From: Komagataeibacter oboediens
Lineage (GTDB): Bacteria > Pseudomonadota > Alphaproteobacteria > Acetobacterales > Acetobacteraceae
NCBI RefSeq assembly: GCF_003207815.1
Contig: NZ_NKTX01000006.1
Coordinates: 1-64,000, forward strand
Direction of reading: 5' to 3'
DNA: 64,000 bases
In this document: piece by piece, positions 56,347 to 64,000 of the stretch
Layout: each line of letters opens with the position of its first letter
How positions within the stretch are numbered: position 1 is the first letter of the stretch
Translations under genes and position numbers: made by a program
The notes under the pieces: generated by a model
What the model saw: the letters and a program-made list of their open reading frames with translations, nothing else
What the model was told of the DNA's origin: nothing
Database searches by the model: none

Positions 56347-59022
56347 TCAGGCCGTCTGCCCCGCTTTCTGTCGCGTGGCCAGCGCGGCCTGGGCTGCCGC
56401 AAGGCGGGCAACCGGCACGCGGAAGGGCGAGCACGAGACATAGTCCAGCCCGACTTCATCAAAGAACGCGATGGAATCCGGGTCGCCACCATGTTCGCCA
56501 CAGATGCCCAGCTTCAGGTCCGGGCTTGTCTGCCGCCCGCGTTCCACCCCGAGGCGGACCAGCGCGCCCACGCCATCGCGGTCAATGGACACGAACGGGT
56601 CGCGCGGCAGCAGACCGTGATCGACATAGTAAGGCAGGAACGATCCTGCATCATCACGGGACAGGCCGAATGTCGTCTGCGTCAGGTCGTTTGTCCCGAA
56701 CGAGAAGAAATCGGCATATTCCGCGATCCTGTCCGCCTGCAGCGCCGCGCGGGGCAGTTCGATCATCGTGCCGATATAGTAGTTGAGGTTGGTTCCCTCT
56801 TCCTTCAGCACGCGTGCGATCTCATCTTCCGCAGCACGACGGGTGGTGGCCAGTTCCGCCTGTGTCGCGACCAGCGGGATCATGATTTCAGGACGGATCG
56901 GCTTGCCCAGTTCCTTTTCCACCATAACCGCCGCCTGGATCAGCGCGCGGACCTGCATGGCGTAGATTTCCGGGCTGGTCAGACCAAGGCGGCAGCCACG
57001 GTGGCCCAGCATCGGGTTGGTTTCAGCCAGCGCGGCACAGCGCGCGCGCACGTCGTCAACACTTTTACCCAGCGCATTCGCCACTTCGGCCATCTCGGCT
57101 TCGGCATGCGGCAGGAATTCATGCAGTGGCGGATCCAGCAGGCGTACCGTGACCGGCAGGCCCGCCATGATGCGGAACAGACTGGCGAAATCATCACGCT
57201 GGAACGGCAGCAGGGCGGCAATGGCCTTCTGGCGCACGCTTTCATCATCGGCAATGATCATCTGCCGCACGAAGCCGATGCGGTCAGGGCCGAAGAACAT
57301 GTGTTCCGTACGCGCAAGGCCAATCCCTTCCGCGCCAAAACGGCGTGCGGTGCGCGCGTCGTCCGGCGTTTCGGCATTGGCGCGCACGCCCAGGCGGCGC
57401 ACTGCATCCGCCCAGCCCATAAGCGTGTTGAAATCATCCGACAGCGCGGGCTCGATGGTCGGCACGCGGCCAAGATAGACCGCCCCCGTCCCGCCATCGA
57501 GCGTGATCCATTCCCCCTGCGCCACGGTGTGCGTGCCGACCGTCATGGTCCCGGCCGCGTAATCGACATGGATGCTGCCCGCCCCCGCCACGCATACACG
57601 CCCCATGCCACGCGCCACGACGGCGGCATGCGACGTCATGCCGCCACGGGTGGTCAGGACGCCACGGGCGGCGTGCATGCCGTGCACGTCCTCGGGCGAG
57701 GTCTCGATCCGGACGAGGATCACGTCCTCCCCTTTCGCCGCGCGGGCTTCGCACTCCTCGGCCGTGAACACGACGGCGCCAGCGGCGGCACCGGGCGATG
57801 CGGGAAGGCCACGGGTCAGCTGCACGCGCTCGGCTTTGGGATCGAGGGTGGGATGCAGCAGCTGGTCAAGGGATGCGGCGGGCACGCGCTGGATGGCCTC
57901 TTCCTGCGTGATCAGCCCTTCGCGCGCCATGTCGATGGCGATCTTCAGCGCCGCGGCGGCGGTCCGCTTGCCGTTGCGGGTCTGGAGAATGTACAGGACG
58001 TTGCGCTGGACGGTGAATTCGATGTCCTGCATGTCCTTGTAATGGGTTTCCAGCACGGACCGCACGCGCAGCAGTTCAGCGTAGGCTTCGGGCAGCGTGG
58101 TTTCCATGGGGTGCTGGCCGGCCTCGGCGCGGGCACAGGCCATGGGCTGCGGGGTGCGGATGCCCGCCACCACGTCCTCGCCCTGCGCATTGATCAGGTA
58201 TTCACCATAGAAAATGTTCTCGCCCGTAGACGGGTCGCGCGTGAAACATACGCCGGTGGCGCAGTCATCGCCCATATTGCCGAACACCATGGACTGCACG
58301 TTGACCGCAGTCCCCCACGAGGCCGGGATTTCATGCAGCTTGCGGTACGTATTGGCGCGCGGGTTCATCCATGACCCGAACACGGCACCGATGGCACCCC
58401 ACAGCTGGTCATGCGGGTTGGTGGGGAATTCGCTTCCGGCATGGGTGCTGATGATATGGCGGTAATCCACCACGATCGCGCGCCACTGATCAGCCGTGAT
58501 CGCGGTATCGTCTTCCACGCGGTTGGCACGCTTGAACTGTTCCAGCGTATCCTCGAAATGGTGATGCGGCACGCCCATGACGACCGAGCCGTACATCTGG
58601 ATGAACCGGCGGTAGCTGTCCCATGCGAAGCGCGCATCACCGGATGAGCGGGCAAGCCCTTCCACCGTTTCATCATTCAGGCCCAGATTCAGGACGGTAT
58701 CCATCATGCCAGGCATGGACACGCGCGCGCCCGAACGGACCGAGACCAGCAGCGGCGCATCCGCGTCGCCAAAACGCAGGCCCATCGACTGCTCGACCCG
58801 ATGCAGGGCTTCGGCCACCTGGGCCTGAAGCGCATCTGGATACTTCCGGCCATTTTCATAAAAGGCCGAACAGACTTCCGTTGTAATGGTGAAACCCGGC
58901 GGAACCGGCAGGCCATTCGCCGCCATTTCCGCCAGATTGGCGCCCTTGCCGCCCAGGAGGTTGCGCATATCCGCGCGACCCTCGTTCAGGCCTTTTCCGA
59001 AGCTGTAAACCCATTTGGTCAT
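56347..59022 (-). CDS. ppdK: Pyruvate, phosphate dikinase
   Basis: PPDK makes PEP from pyruvate, ATP and phosphate, letting the cell grow on pyruvate- or acid-forming carbon by gluconeogenesis. The 891-residue protein has the ATP-grasp N-terminal part (LLGGKGANLAEM, MPGMMDTVLNLGLND), the phospho-histidine loop GGMTSHAAVVARGMGR (catalytic His, regulatory Thr two residues earlier), and the PEP/pyruvate barrel with GRQTSPDLKLGICGEHGGDP near the end. Its regulator ppsR is downstream. No other PEP-forming gene is in the window. Confidence 0.97.
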   Translation of the reverse strand: MTKWVYSFGKGLNEGRADMRNLLGGKGANLAEMAANGLPVPPGFTITTEVCSAFYENGRKYPDALQAQVAEALHRVEQSMGLRFGDADAPLLVSVRSGARVSMPGMMDTVLNLGLNDETVEGLARSSGDARFAWDSYRRFIQMYGSVVMGVPHHHFEDTLEQFKRANRVEDDTAITADQWRAIVVDYRHIISTHAGSEFPTNPHDQLWGAIGAVFGSWMNPRANTYRKLHEIPASWGTAVNVQSMVFGNMGDDCATGVCFTRDPSTGENIFYGEYLINAQGEDVVAGIRTPQPMACARAEAGQHPMETTLPEAYAELLRVRSVLETHYKDMQDIEFTVQRNVLYILQTRNGKRTAAAALKIAIDMAREGLITQEEAIQRVPAASLDQLLHPTLDPKAERVQLTRGLPASPGAAAGAVVFTAEECEARAAKGEDVILVRIETSPEDVHGMHAARGVLTTRGGMTSHAAVVARGMGRVCVAGAGSIHVDYAAGTMTVGTHTVAQGEWITLDGGTGAVYLGRVPTIEPALSDDFNTLMGWADAVRRLGVRANAETPDDARTARRFGAEGIGLARTEHMFFGPDRIGFVRQMIIADDESVRQKAIAALLPFQRDDFASLFRIMAGLPVTVRLLDPPLHEFLPHAEAEMAEVANALGKSVDDVRARCAALAETNPMLGHRGCRLGLTSPEIYAMQVRALIQAAVMVEKELGKPIRPEIMIPLVATQAELATTRRAAEDEIARVLKEEGTNLNYYIGTMIELPRAALQADRIAEYADFFSFGTNDLTQTTFGLSRDDAGSFLPYYVDHGLLPRDPFVSIDRDGVGALVRLGVERGRQTSPDLKLGICGEHGGDPDSIAFFDEVGLDYVSCSPFRVPVARLAAAQAALATRQKAGQTA

Positions 59023-59584
59023 GTCTGTTCGTTCCTACGCGCGTCCGTCTGTCAGAAATGACGCCTGATCCGGAACAGGTCAAAAAAACAGGCGACCGCG
59101 CTATTAGTATTGTTTGTTGTTGGCAGGCCCGGCCTGTGAAAGTAACCGGCACGGGCAAGTCCGGGCAATCACTATTTTAGGGTCATGCACGTGTTCCCGC
59201 GCGGATCCCGGACATGGCGACTGACGGGCACGGCAGGCACGGATATCAATAATTTCCTTTAATAACAGAGTGATAATTAAAAAATCATGCACCAGAGAAA
59301 CGCAGCAACCACCACAGGATCCATCAATTAATTTATATTAATAATATTAGTTATGCATTTTAAAAATAAGCTTTGCGATCAGGAAACAATCATGATTCCG
59401 CGTAAAAACGTTGTGCAATGCAGCAAAATATTGCGCAGCGCACAATAATATAAATGTAATTACAAAAATAATCCTTCAAATTTCAAAAATTACTTGGAAA
59501 CTATCTTATATTCTGTTGACACCCATGACCTGTTTCCAGAAACATCCGTTACGGCCACACAAAAAAACAAGAAGTACGGTCAAA
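59023..59584. other. AT-rich intergenic region upstream of ppdK and DUF3311
   Basis: 562 bases with the divergent promoters of ppdK and the symporter operon. The part 59325-59500 is very AT-rich. I see no RNA structure of a known class. Confidence 0.5.
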
Positions 59585-59761
59585 ATGAAAAAAGCCATAT
59601 TCCTCCTCCTGCCATTCGCCGGACTCCTGTGGGTTCCGCTGTACAACCGGCATGATCCGGTACTGTTCGGCTTCCCGTTCTTTTACTGGTACCAGTTCGC
59701 CTGGGTTCCCGTCACATCCGCCCTGATCTGGATGGCGTGGAAAATGGACCGTCAGTCATGA
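59585..59761 (+). CDS. DUF3311 small membrane protein
   Basis: The 58-residue protein has two hydrophobic helices: MKKAIFLLLPFAGLLWVPLY and FFYWYQFAWVPVTSALIWMAW. DUF3311 proteins are found next to sodium-solute symporters and probably act as their small partner. The start is an ATG at 59585, the last before the conserved part; an upstream frame would add 58 residues without support. The symporter start overlaps its stop. Confidence 0.85.
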   Translation: MKKAIFLLLPFAGLLWVPLYNRHDPVLFGFPFFYWYQFAWVPVTSALIWMAWKMDRQS

Positions 59762-61266
59762 ACACATCCATCGTGGCCGACAACGCGGCCATCAGCGTAT
59801 TCGTCATATGCTTTGTCGCCACCATTGTGCTGGGCAGCACGGTACGGCTGTGGCGGCCATTGCTGAACCGCCGCAAGGCAGCGGCACGCCACACCGAAGG
59901 GGAAGAATGGGGGCTGGGCGGGCGTGAGTTCGGCGCCTGGGTCACATGGTTCCTGGTGGGCGGGGATTTCTATACCGCCTATACGGTCATTGCCGTGCCG
60001 GCGCTGGTCTATTCCACCGGGGGGTTCGGCTTTTTCGCCCTGCCGTACACAATCATCGTCTATCCCTTCATCTTTGCCGTCATGCCCCGCCTGTGGACCA
60101 TTGCGCGCGATGGCGGCCATGCCACGGCGGCGGATATCGTGCGGGCGCGCTTTGGCAGCCGCACGCTGGAACTGGCCGTGGCGCTGAGTGGCCTGGTAGC
60201 CGTGCTGCCCTATATCGCCCTGCAGTTGATCGGCATCCGGACAGTGATCGAGGCGCTTGGCTTCACCGGCATGCTGCCTCTGCTGATCGCCTTCATCTCC
60301 CTTGCGGCCTATACATGGCTGGGCGGGCTGCATGCCCCGGCGCTGACCGCTTTCATCAAGGACGTGATGATCTATATCGCGGTGCTGGCGGCCGTCATTA
60401 TCGTGCCGATCCACCTGGGTGGTTACGGGGCCATGTTCCATTCCGCAACCGGGCACCTGCCTGATGTGCCGGACGGCCATATCGTGGCACAGGGGCAGGT
60501 GGTGCCCTACGCCACGCTTGCGCTGTCCTCGGCCTTCGCCGCGTTCCTGTATCCCCACACGCTGACCGGCATCCTTGCGGCCAGATCGGCCGATACGATC
60601 CGGCAGAATGCCGTCTTCCTGCCTGCCTATACCATCGTGCTGGGCCTGATCGCCCTGCTGGGCCTCATGGCCCATGCGGCGGGGATCGTAACCACGTCAT
60701 CCTCGCAGGTAGTGCCACAGCTTTTCCTGGCGATCTTCCCGTCATGGTTCGCGGGGTTCTGTTTTGCCGCCATCGCCGTGGGGGCGCTGGTGCCCGCGTC
60801 CGTCATGGCGATCGGTGCGGCCAACCTGATCATGCACAACATCCTGCCCCATCGCAGCGAGTCGGTTACGGGGTCACGACTGGCCGGATTCGGGGTCAAG
60901 GTCGGTGCGCTGGGCTGCGTGATCTTCCTGAACGCCAAATTCGCCATCGACCTTCAACTGCTTGGCGGCGTCATCATCCTGCAGACCTTTCCGGCGCTGA
61001 TCATGGGCCTGCTGCCGCTGCGCCTGCCTGCGCCCGCACTGGTTGCAGGCTGGGTGATCGGATCTGTTGCCGGGCTGGGCCTGTGCTGGATCGATGGGCT
61101 GAAGCCGGTGCATCCGGTGGCCTTCGCCGGGTTTTCAGCATCCGTTTCAACCGGGCTTCTGGCGCTGGGCATCAATATTGCCGTGACCCTGACGCTGGGC
61201 GCGGTAATCCGGCTGGCACTGGGGGCGTCGCCGTCCACGCTGCGACCGGGCAGCATCCGGCGCTAG
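59758..61266 (+). CDS. Sodium:solute symporter (SSS family), probable monocarboxylate carrier
   Basis: The 502-residue, 13-helix permease resembles MctP-type carriers. Blocks include WGLGGREFGAWVTWFLVGGDFYTAY (parts LGGREFGAW and VGGDFYTAYT), ALVYSTGGFGFFALPYT, YPHTLTGILAARSADTIRQNA and GALVPASVMAIGAANLI. A lactate/pyruvate/acetate substrate fits the organism but is inferred. The start codon (ATGA) overlaps the DUF3311 stop. A terminator follows at 61339. Confidence 0.9.
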   Translation: MNTSIVADNAAISVFVICFVATIVLGSTVRLWRPLLNRRKAAARHTEGEEWGLGGREFGAWVTWFLVGGDFYTAYTVIAVPALVYSTGGFGFFALPYTIIVYPFIFAVMPRLWTIARDGGHATAADIVRARFGSRTLELAVALSGLVAVLPYIALQLIGIRTVIEALGFTGMLPLLIAFISLAAYTWLGGLHAPALTAFIKDVMIYIAVLAAVIIVPIHLGGYGAMFHSATGHLPDVPDGHIVAQGQVVPYATLALSSAFAAFLYPHTLTGILAARSADTIRQNAVFLPAYTIVLGLIALLGLMAHAAGIVTTSSSQVVPQLFLAIFPSWFAGFCFAAIAVGALVPASVMAIGAANLIMHNILPHRSESVTGSRLAGFGVKVGALGCVIFLNAKFAIDLQLLGGVIILQTFPALIMGLLPLRLPAPALVAGWVIGSVAGLGLCWIDGLKPVHPVAFAGFSASVSTGLLALGINIAVTLTLGAVIRLALGASPSTLRPGSIRR

Positions 61267-61338
61267 TCCCCTGGCCCTGCGTCCATGCGGCACAGACCGT
61301 CGCATGGACAGGGCTGCTACCTTAATCTCTGCCAGACG

Positions 61339-61369
61339 CGGCCCCGTCACATGACCGGGGCCGTTTTTG
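61339..61369 (+). terminator. Rho-independent terminator of the symporter operon
   Basis: CGGCCCCG pairs with CGGGGCCG with a nine-base loop and is followed by five T. Confidence 0.9.
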
Positions 61370-61430
61370 TATGTTCCTGATTTTTTTTCTGGTCTGCACC
61401 GGCCCGTGAAGCACCGGGACAACCCAAGGG

Positions 61431-61658
61431 TCAGATGGCCTGCGGCTGGATTTCGCCCGTCCGGTGCATGGTGTCCGTAATGGTGGCGCGGCCCTGTCGT
61501 GCGATCTGGCGCAGCAGGCACACGACACCCGGCACGCAATTCCCGCACTGGGCGCGACATCCCTTGGATTCGTACACTTCCTTAGGCCGGACAGCCCCGT
61601 TACGCACGGCTGTTTCCACATCTGTATCGGTCAGCATATTGCAGGAGCAGACAAACAT
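61431..61658 (-). CDS. bfd: Bacterioferritin-associated ferredoxin
   Basis: Bfd carries a 2Fe-2S cluster and helps release iron from bacterioferritin. The 75-residue protein has the ligands C4, C6, C38 and C41 in the CxC...CxxC spacing (VCSCNMLTD, QCGNCVPGV). It is followed by the terminator of the convergent symporter. A role in iron starvation is known for the family; I do not see a convincing Fur site. Confidence 0.92.
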   Translation of the reverse strand: MFVCSCNMLTDTDVETAVRNGAVRPKEVYESKGCRAQCGNCVPGVVCLLRQIARQGRATITDTMHRTGEIQPQAI

Positions 61659-62012
61659 TTATCTATCCCAATCGATGATGTGGGCACACCATAATCACGA
61701 ATGAGAACAAATCGCAAGACCCTTAAATTCCTCGCCTGACATTCCTGCTAGCACCGCCGTGCCTTTCATCCCGTTTCGTATTATCCCGTTCTTATTGATA
61801 TTACGTTCGATAACATCAATAACAAGCTAGACTATTCCCTAGCCCTGCCCGGCGCGACAGGCATTTGGTCAGCGACAAATGGCAGACGTAACGTTTCCAA
61901 ATCCGCCGGATGGCCGGTTTGGGATCTGGCGGCATGCCGGGCGGCGTGCCAGCATGAAATGGAATGTTTCCATGCTGGCACCGATTTTCCATCGCCCGAA
62001 AGGATAATGGCC
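61659..62012. other. Divergent control region between bfd and the hydroxyacid dehydrogenase
   Basis: 354 bases hold the bfd promoter (minus) and that of the dehydrogenase (plus). It contains the palindrome at 61792-61822. The upstream in-frame ATG at 61959 lacks a ribosome site. Confidence 0.5.
61792..61822. promoter_or_regulatory. Candidate operator, 31-bp palindrome
   Basis: TTATTGATATTA at 61792-61803 and TAACATCAATAA at 61811-61822 are inverted copies (11 of 12) around seven bases. It stands about 190 bases before the dehydrogenase start, in an AT-rich part. This is a likely binding site for a dimeric regulator. Confidence 0.55.
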
Positions 62013-62981
62013 ATGAGCCAGACACACAGCCCCCGCCAGACGGTCTATGTCGCGCATGAATATTACGACATCGCAGCAGAACTGGAAAAACGACCCGGCA
62101 GCCCGCCCTGCGTGCAGGTCGGGACGTTCGCGGAACTGGAACGGATCATGCCGCAGGCGGAAATCCTGGTGGCGTCCATGCTCTGGCGCAACAGCCTGAT
62201 CGACCTGGCGCCCAGGCTGAAACTGATCCAGTCCGTCAGTTCCGGGGTGGAGCAGTTTGATCTGGAACATCTCGGGGCGCGCAACATCCACCTGTGCAAT
62301 GCACGTGGGGCAAATGCCACTGCCGTGGCGGAACATGCGCTGGCCCTGCTGCTCAGCCTGTCACGTCGCCTGTATGAAGCCCGGGACAACCAGCATCGCG
62401 CCCACTGGTCGGGCACCGGCATGGATCGCCGCCCCCGCCTGCTGGAACTGACCGACAGGACGGTGCTGATCGTGGGCATGGGCACCATTGGCGACAGGCT
62501 GGCACGGCTATGTCTGGCACTGGGCATGCATGTCAGCGGCATGCGCCACAGTCCCCGGCCGCTGGATGTTCCCGGCGTGACACAGGTCAGTTCCGGGGAT
62601 CTGCATGTGGCTCTGGGCCAGGCTGATTATGTTGTCCTGACCTGCCCCCTGACCCCACAGACCGAAGGGTTGATGGATCAGAAGGCCTTTGCCGCCATGA
62701 AACCCGATGCCTGCCTGATCAACGTGGCGCGCGGCCGGGTTGTGGATGAGGCCGCACTGATCGCGGCCCTGCGCAACCGCAGCATCGCGGCGGCGGCACT
62801 TGATACCTATGTGGATGAACCGCTGCCGCCAGAATCGCCATTATGGCAACTGCCCGATCTAGTCATGACCAGTCATGTCGCGGGGGAAACGCAGTTCTAT
62901 GAACGTAATGTCGTGGATATCCTGCTCGATAACATCAGGGCGCTGGAAACGGGCACCCCATTGCGCAACCAGGTCGTATGA
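62013..62981 (+). CDS. D-2-hydroxyacid dehydrogenase (NAD-binding)
   Basis: The 322-residue enzyme interconverts a 2-keto acid and a D-2-hydroxyacid. NAD motif: IVGMGTIGDRLARL. The catalytic arginine is in NVARGRVVDEAAL, the glutamate in DTYVDEPLPPESPLW, and the histidine in MTSHVAGET. It is shorter at the N-terminus than classical PGDH types; glyoxylate/hydroxypyruvate or a phosphonate-like acid could be the substrate. The start has AAAGGA eight bases upstream. It follows a palindrome that may control it. Confidence 0.9.
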   Translation: MSQTHSPRQTVYVAHEYYDIAAELEKRPGSPPCVQVGTFAELERIMPQAEILVASMLWRNSLIDLAPRLKLIQSVSSGVEQFDLEHLGARNIHLCNARGANATAVAEHALALLLSLSRRLYEARDNQHRAHWSGTGMDRRPRLLELTDRTVLIVGMGTIGDRLARLCLALGMHVSGMRHSPRPLDVPGVTQVSSGDLHVALGQADYVVLTCPLTPQTEGLMDQKAFAAMKPDACLINVARGRVVDEAALIAALRNRSIAAAALDTYVDEPLPPESPLWQLPDLVMTSHVAGETQFYERNVVDILLDNIRALETGTPLRNQVV

Positions 62982-63122
62982 CCTTGCCGACGTATACGGA
63001 TGGCCCGTTGACGGCAGAATAATCAGGCATTCCGGCTGTCGCCCGTGCGGGAACAGGCAACAGCCCCTGATATGACCCGGAGCGCCTTCAGACAGGTACC
63101 TGCAATGGCCATGGCTGACGTA

Positions 63123-64000
63123 TCAGGCGTCCGCGCGCCGTTTCAGCATGATCAGCGCGAACAGATAGACGATCAGCCCGCCCACTGAGAAAAGCGCCCC
63201 GCCCCAGCCCAGCGCACCATAGCCGAACTGCCGCGCCAGCAGGAAGCTGCCCCCTGCAGCCCCTACCGCATTGGCAATATTGAACGCGGAATGATTGAGC
63301 GAGGCCGCAAGCGTCTGCGCATCCCCCGCGAAATCCATAAGACGTGTCTGCAATGCAGGCCCAAGCGCATTGACGAAGGCGGGCACCACGAACACATCCA
63401 CCAGCAGGGCGATATCGCTGTGCAGGAGATAAGGAAACACCAGCATGGCCACCGCGCTGCCCGCCAGCGCCATAAGGGCTGCGAGGTCAAGATTGCGGTC
63501 AACCACCCATGCGCCCGCATTGGCGCCCGCCAGCATGCCCGCGCCCCACACCACCATATACACCATGGCTTCCCATTCCGGCACATGGGTCACGTTCTGC
63601 AGCACGCTGGTCAGGTACGTATAGATCGTGAACATCCCGCCAAAGCCGATGGCAGCGGTCAACAGCGTCAGCAGCACCTGCAGGTTACCCATCGCCCTGA
63701 CTTCCCTGAGCGGGGAATTCTGCCGGTTTGGCTGGTCCGCCGGAATGTAGCGCCACACCCCCACGAACGTGACGAAGCCAAGGATGGCGATAATCAGGTA
63801 GGCAACGCGCCAGCCAAGGTGGTTTGCGGCAAATGTTGAAAACGGCGCACCGATCAGGGTCGCAATGGCAATGCCCGACAGTATCCGCCCCACGGCCCAG
63901 CCCCGTCGCGCCCGTTCCACCATGGACGCACCAACCAGCGCCGAAATCCCGAACAGCGCACCGTGCGGCAGGCCGGTAATGAAGCGCGCGACCTCCACCA
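63123..64000 (-). CDS. MFS transporter, DHA1 family, partial at window end
   Basis: The first part of the gene lies beyond the right edge. At least 292 residues from helix 4 or so onward are visible: RFITGLPHGALFGISALVG, GWRVAYLIIAILGFVTF and later FGYGALGWGGALFSVGGLIVY. The motifs resemble those of the MFS gene at 48951-50177, showing that the two are related but diverged. Substrate is unknown. Confidence 0.88.
   Translation of the reverse strand, partial: VEVARFITGLPHGALFGISALVGASMVERARRGWAVGRILSGIAIATLIGAPFSTFAANHLGWRVAYLIIAILGFVTFVGVWRYIPADQPNRQNSPLREVRAMGNLQVLLTLLTAAIGFGGMFTIYTYLTSVLQNVTHVPEWEAMVYMVVWGAGMLAGANAGAWVVDRNLDLAALMALAGSAVAMLVFPYLLHSDIALLVDVFVVPAFVNALGPALQTRLMDFAGDAQTLAASLNHSAFNIANAVGAAGGSFLLARQFGYGALGWGGALFSVGGLIVYLFALIMLKRRADA

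Noticed and set aside
61660-61740. Fur-type operator upstream of bfd
   Set aside because: Partial AT-rich resemblance only; symmetry too weak to call.
1-64000. CRISPR array, tRNA, rRNA or prophage
   Set aside because: No spaced direct repeats, cloverleaf-like sequence or phage genes were seen; a tRNAscan/Infernal run would settle small RNAs.

Overview
The window reads as chromosomal DNA of a cellulose-making acetic acid bacterium, most likely Komagataeibacter (formerly Gluconacetobacter). The evidence is a single fused BcsA-BcsB cellulose synthase gene, a membrane-bound FAD dehydrogenase/cytochrome c complex for periplasmic sugar or sugar-acid oxidation, PPDK with its regulator in place of a plain glycolytic exit, high GC coding DNA and Acetobacteraceae-like gene order (aroA-cmk-rpsA; ffs-dnaX-ybaB-recR). 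The species call is inference from gene content. Nearly all genes are intact and ordinary. There is no CRISPR array, prophage, rRNA or recognisable tRNA.

Layout. 1-417: right end of an IS21-family element (istB 3' part plus terminal repeats) inserted in bcsC. 388-7035: a two-gene cellulose synthase operon, bcsAB then a bcsC that keeps only its TPR part and ends inside the IS. 7592-11573: aroA-cmk-rpsA. 11752-16487: FYDLN zinc-ribbon protein, then (minus) ffs, dnaX, ybaB, recR, a PTR1-like pteridine reductase and folB. 16546-24735: ggt, map, a D-Ala-D-Ala carboxypeptidase, clpS-clpA, a YnfA-type membrane protein and a DUF3465-type exported protein. 24791-30413: PPK2, an SDR, YqgE/AlgH, a HAD phosphatase with pyrD, and a Yellow/MRJP-like exported protein. 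30500-34322: the three-subunit FAD dehydrogenase. 34693-40833: late cobalamin genes (cobD, cobQ, cobO, cobU, cobT, cobS, cobC-like). 41110-43285: two convergent uncharacterised envelope genes, one with an apparently catalytically dead Mrr-like nuclease domain. 43637-47551: AnsP-type permease, outer-membrane barrel and asparaginase. 47630-51257: flavin-dependent monooxygenase/acyl-CoA dehydrogenase-like protein, MFS exporter, a small unknown protein and an unannotated 43-residue membrane peptide gene. 51729-59022: 2-keto acid decarboxylase, B12-binding radical SAM protein, PPDK regulator and PPDK. 59585-64000: DUF3311 plus sodium-solute symporter, bfd, a D-2-hydroxyacid dehydrogenase and a second MFS exporter cut by the window end.

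How the parts fit. Periplasmic dehydrogenases feed electrons to quinone; the resulting organic acids can re-enter through carriers such as the symporter, and PPDK permits gluconeogenesis from pyruvate. The cobalamin genes cover adenosylation, amidation, aminopropanol attachment and lower-ligand assembly, and the B12-binding radical SAM protein is a possible local user of the product.

Most worth a second look: the IS21 insertion that truncates bcsC and supplies its stop codon; the 43-residue peptide gene whose Shine-Dalgarno lies in a strong 5' UTR hairpin and which has its own terminator; the membrane-anchored degenerate Mrr-domain protein; the orphan B12 radical SAM protein; a 31-bp palindrome upstream of the hydroxyacid dehydrogenase; and an asparaginase with unusual substrate-site residues.
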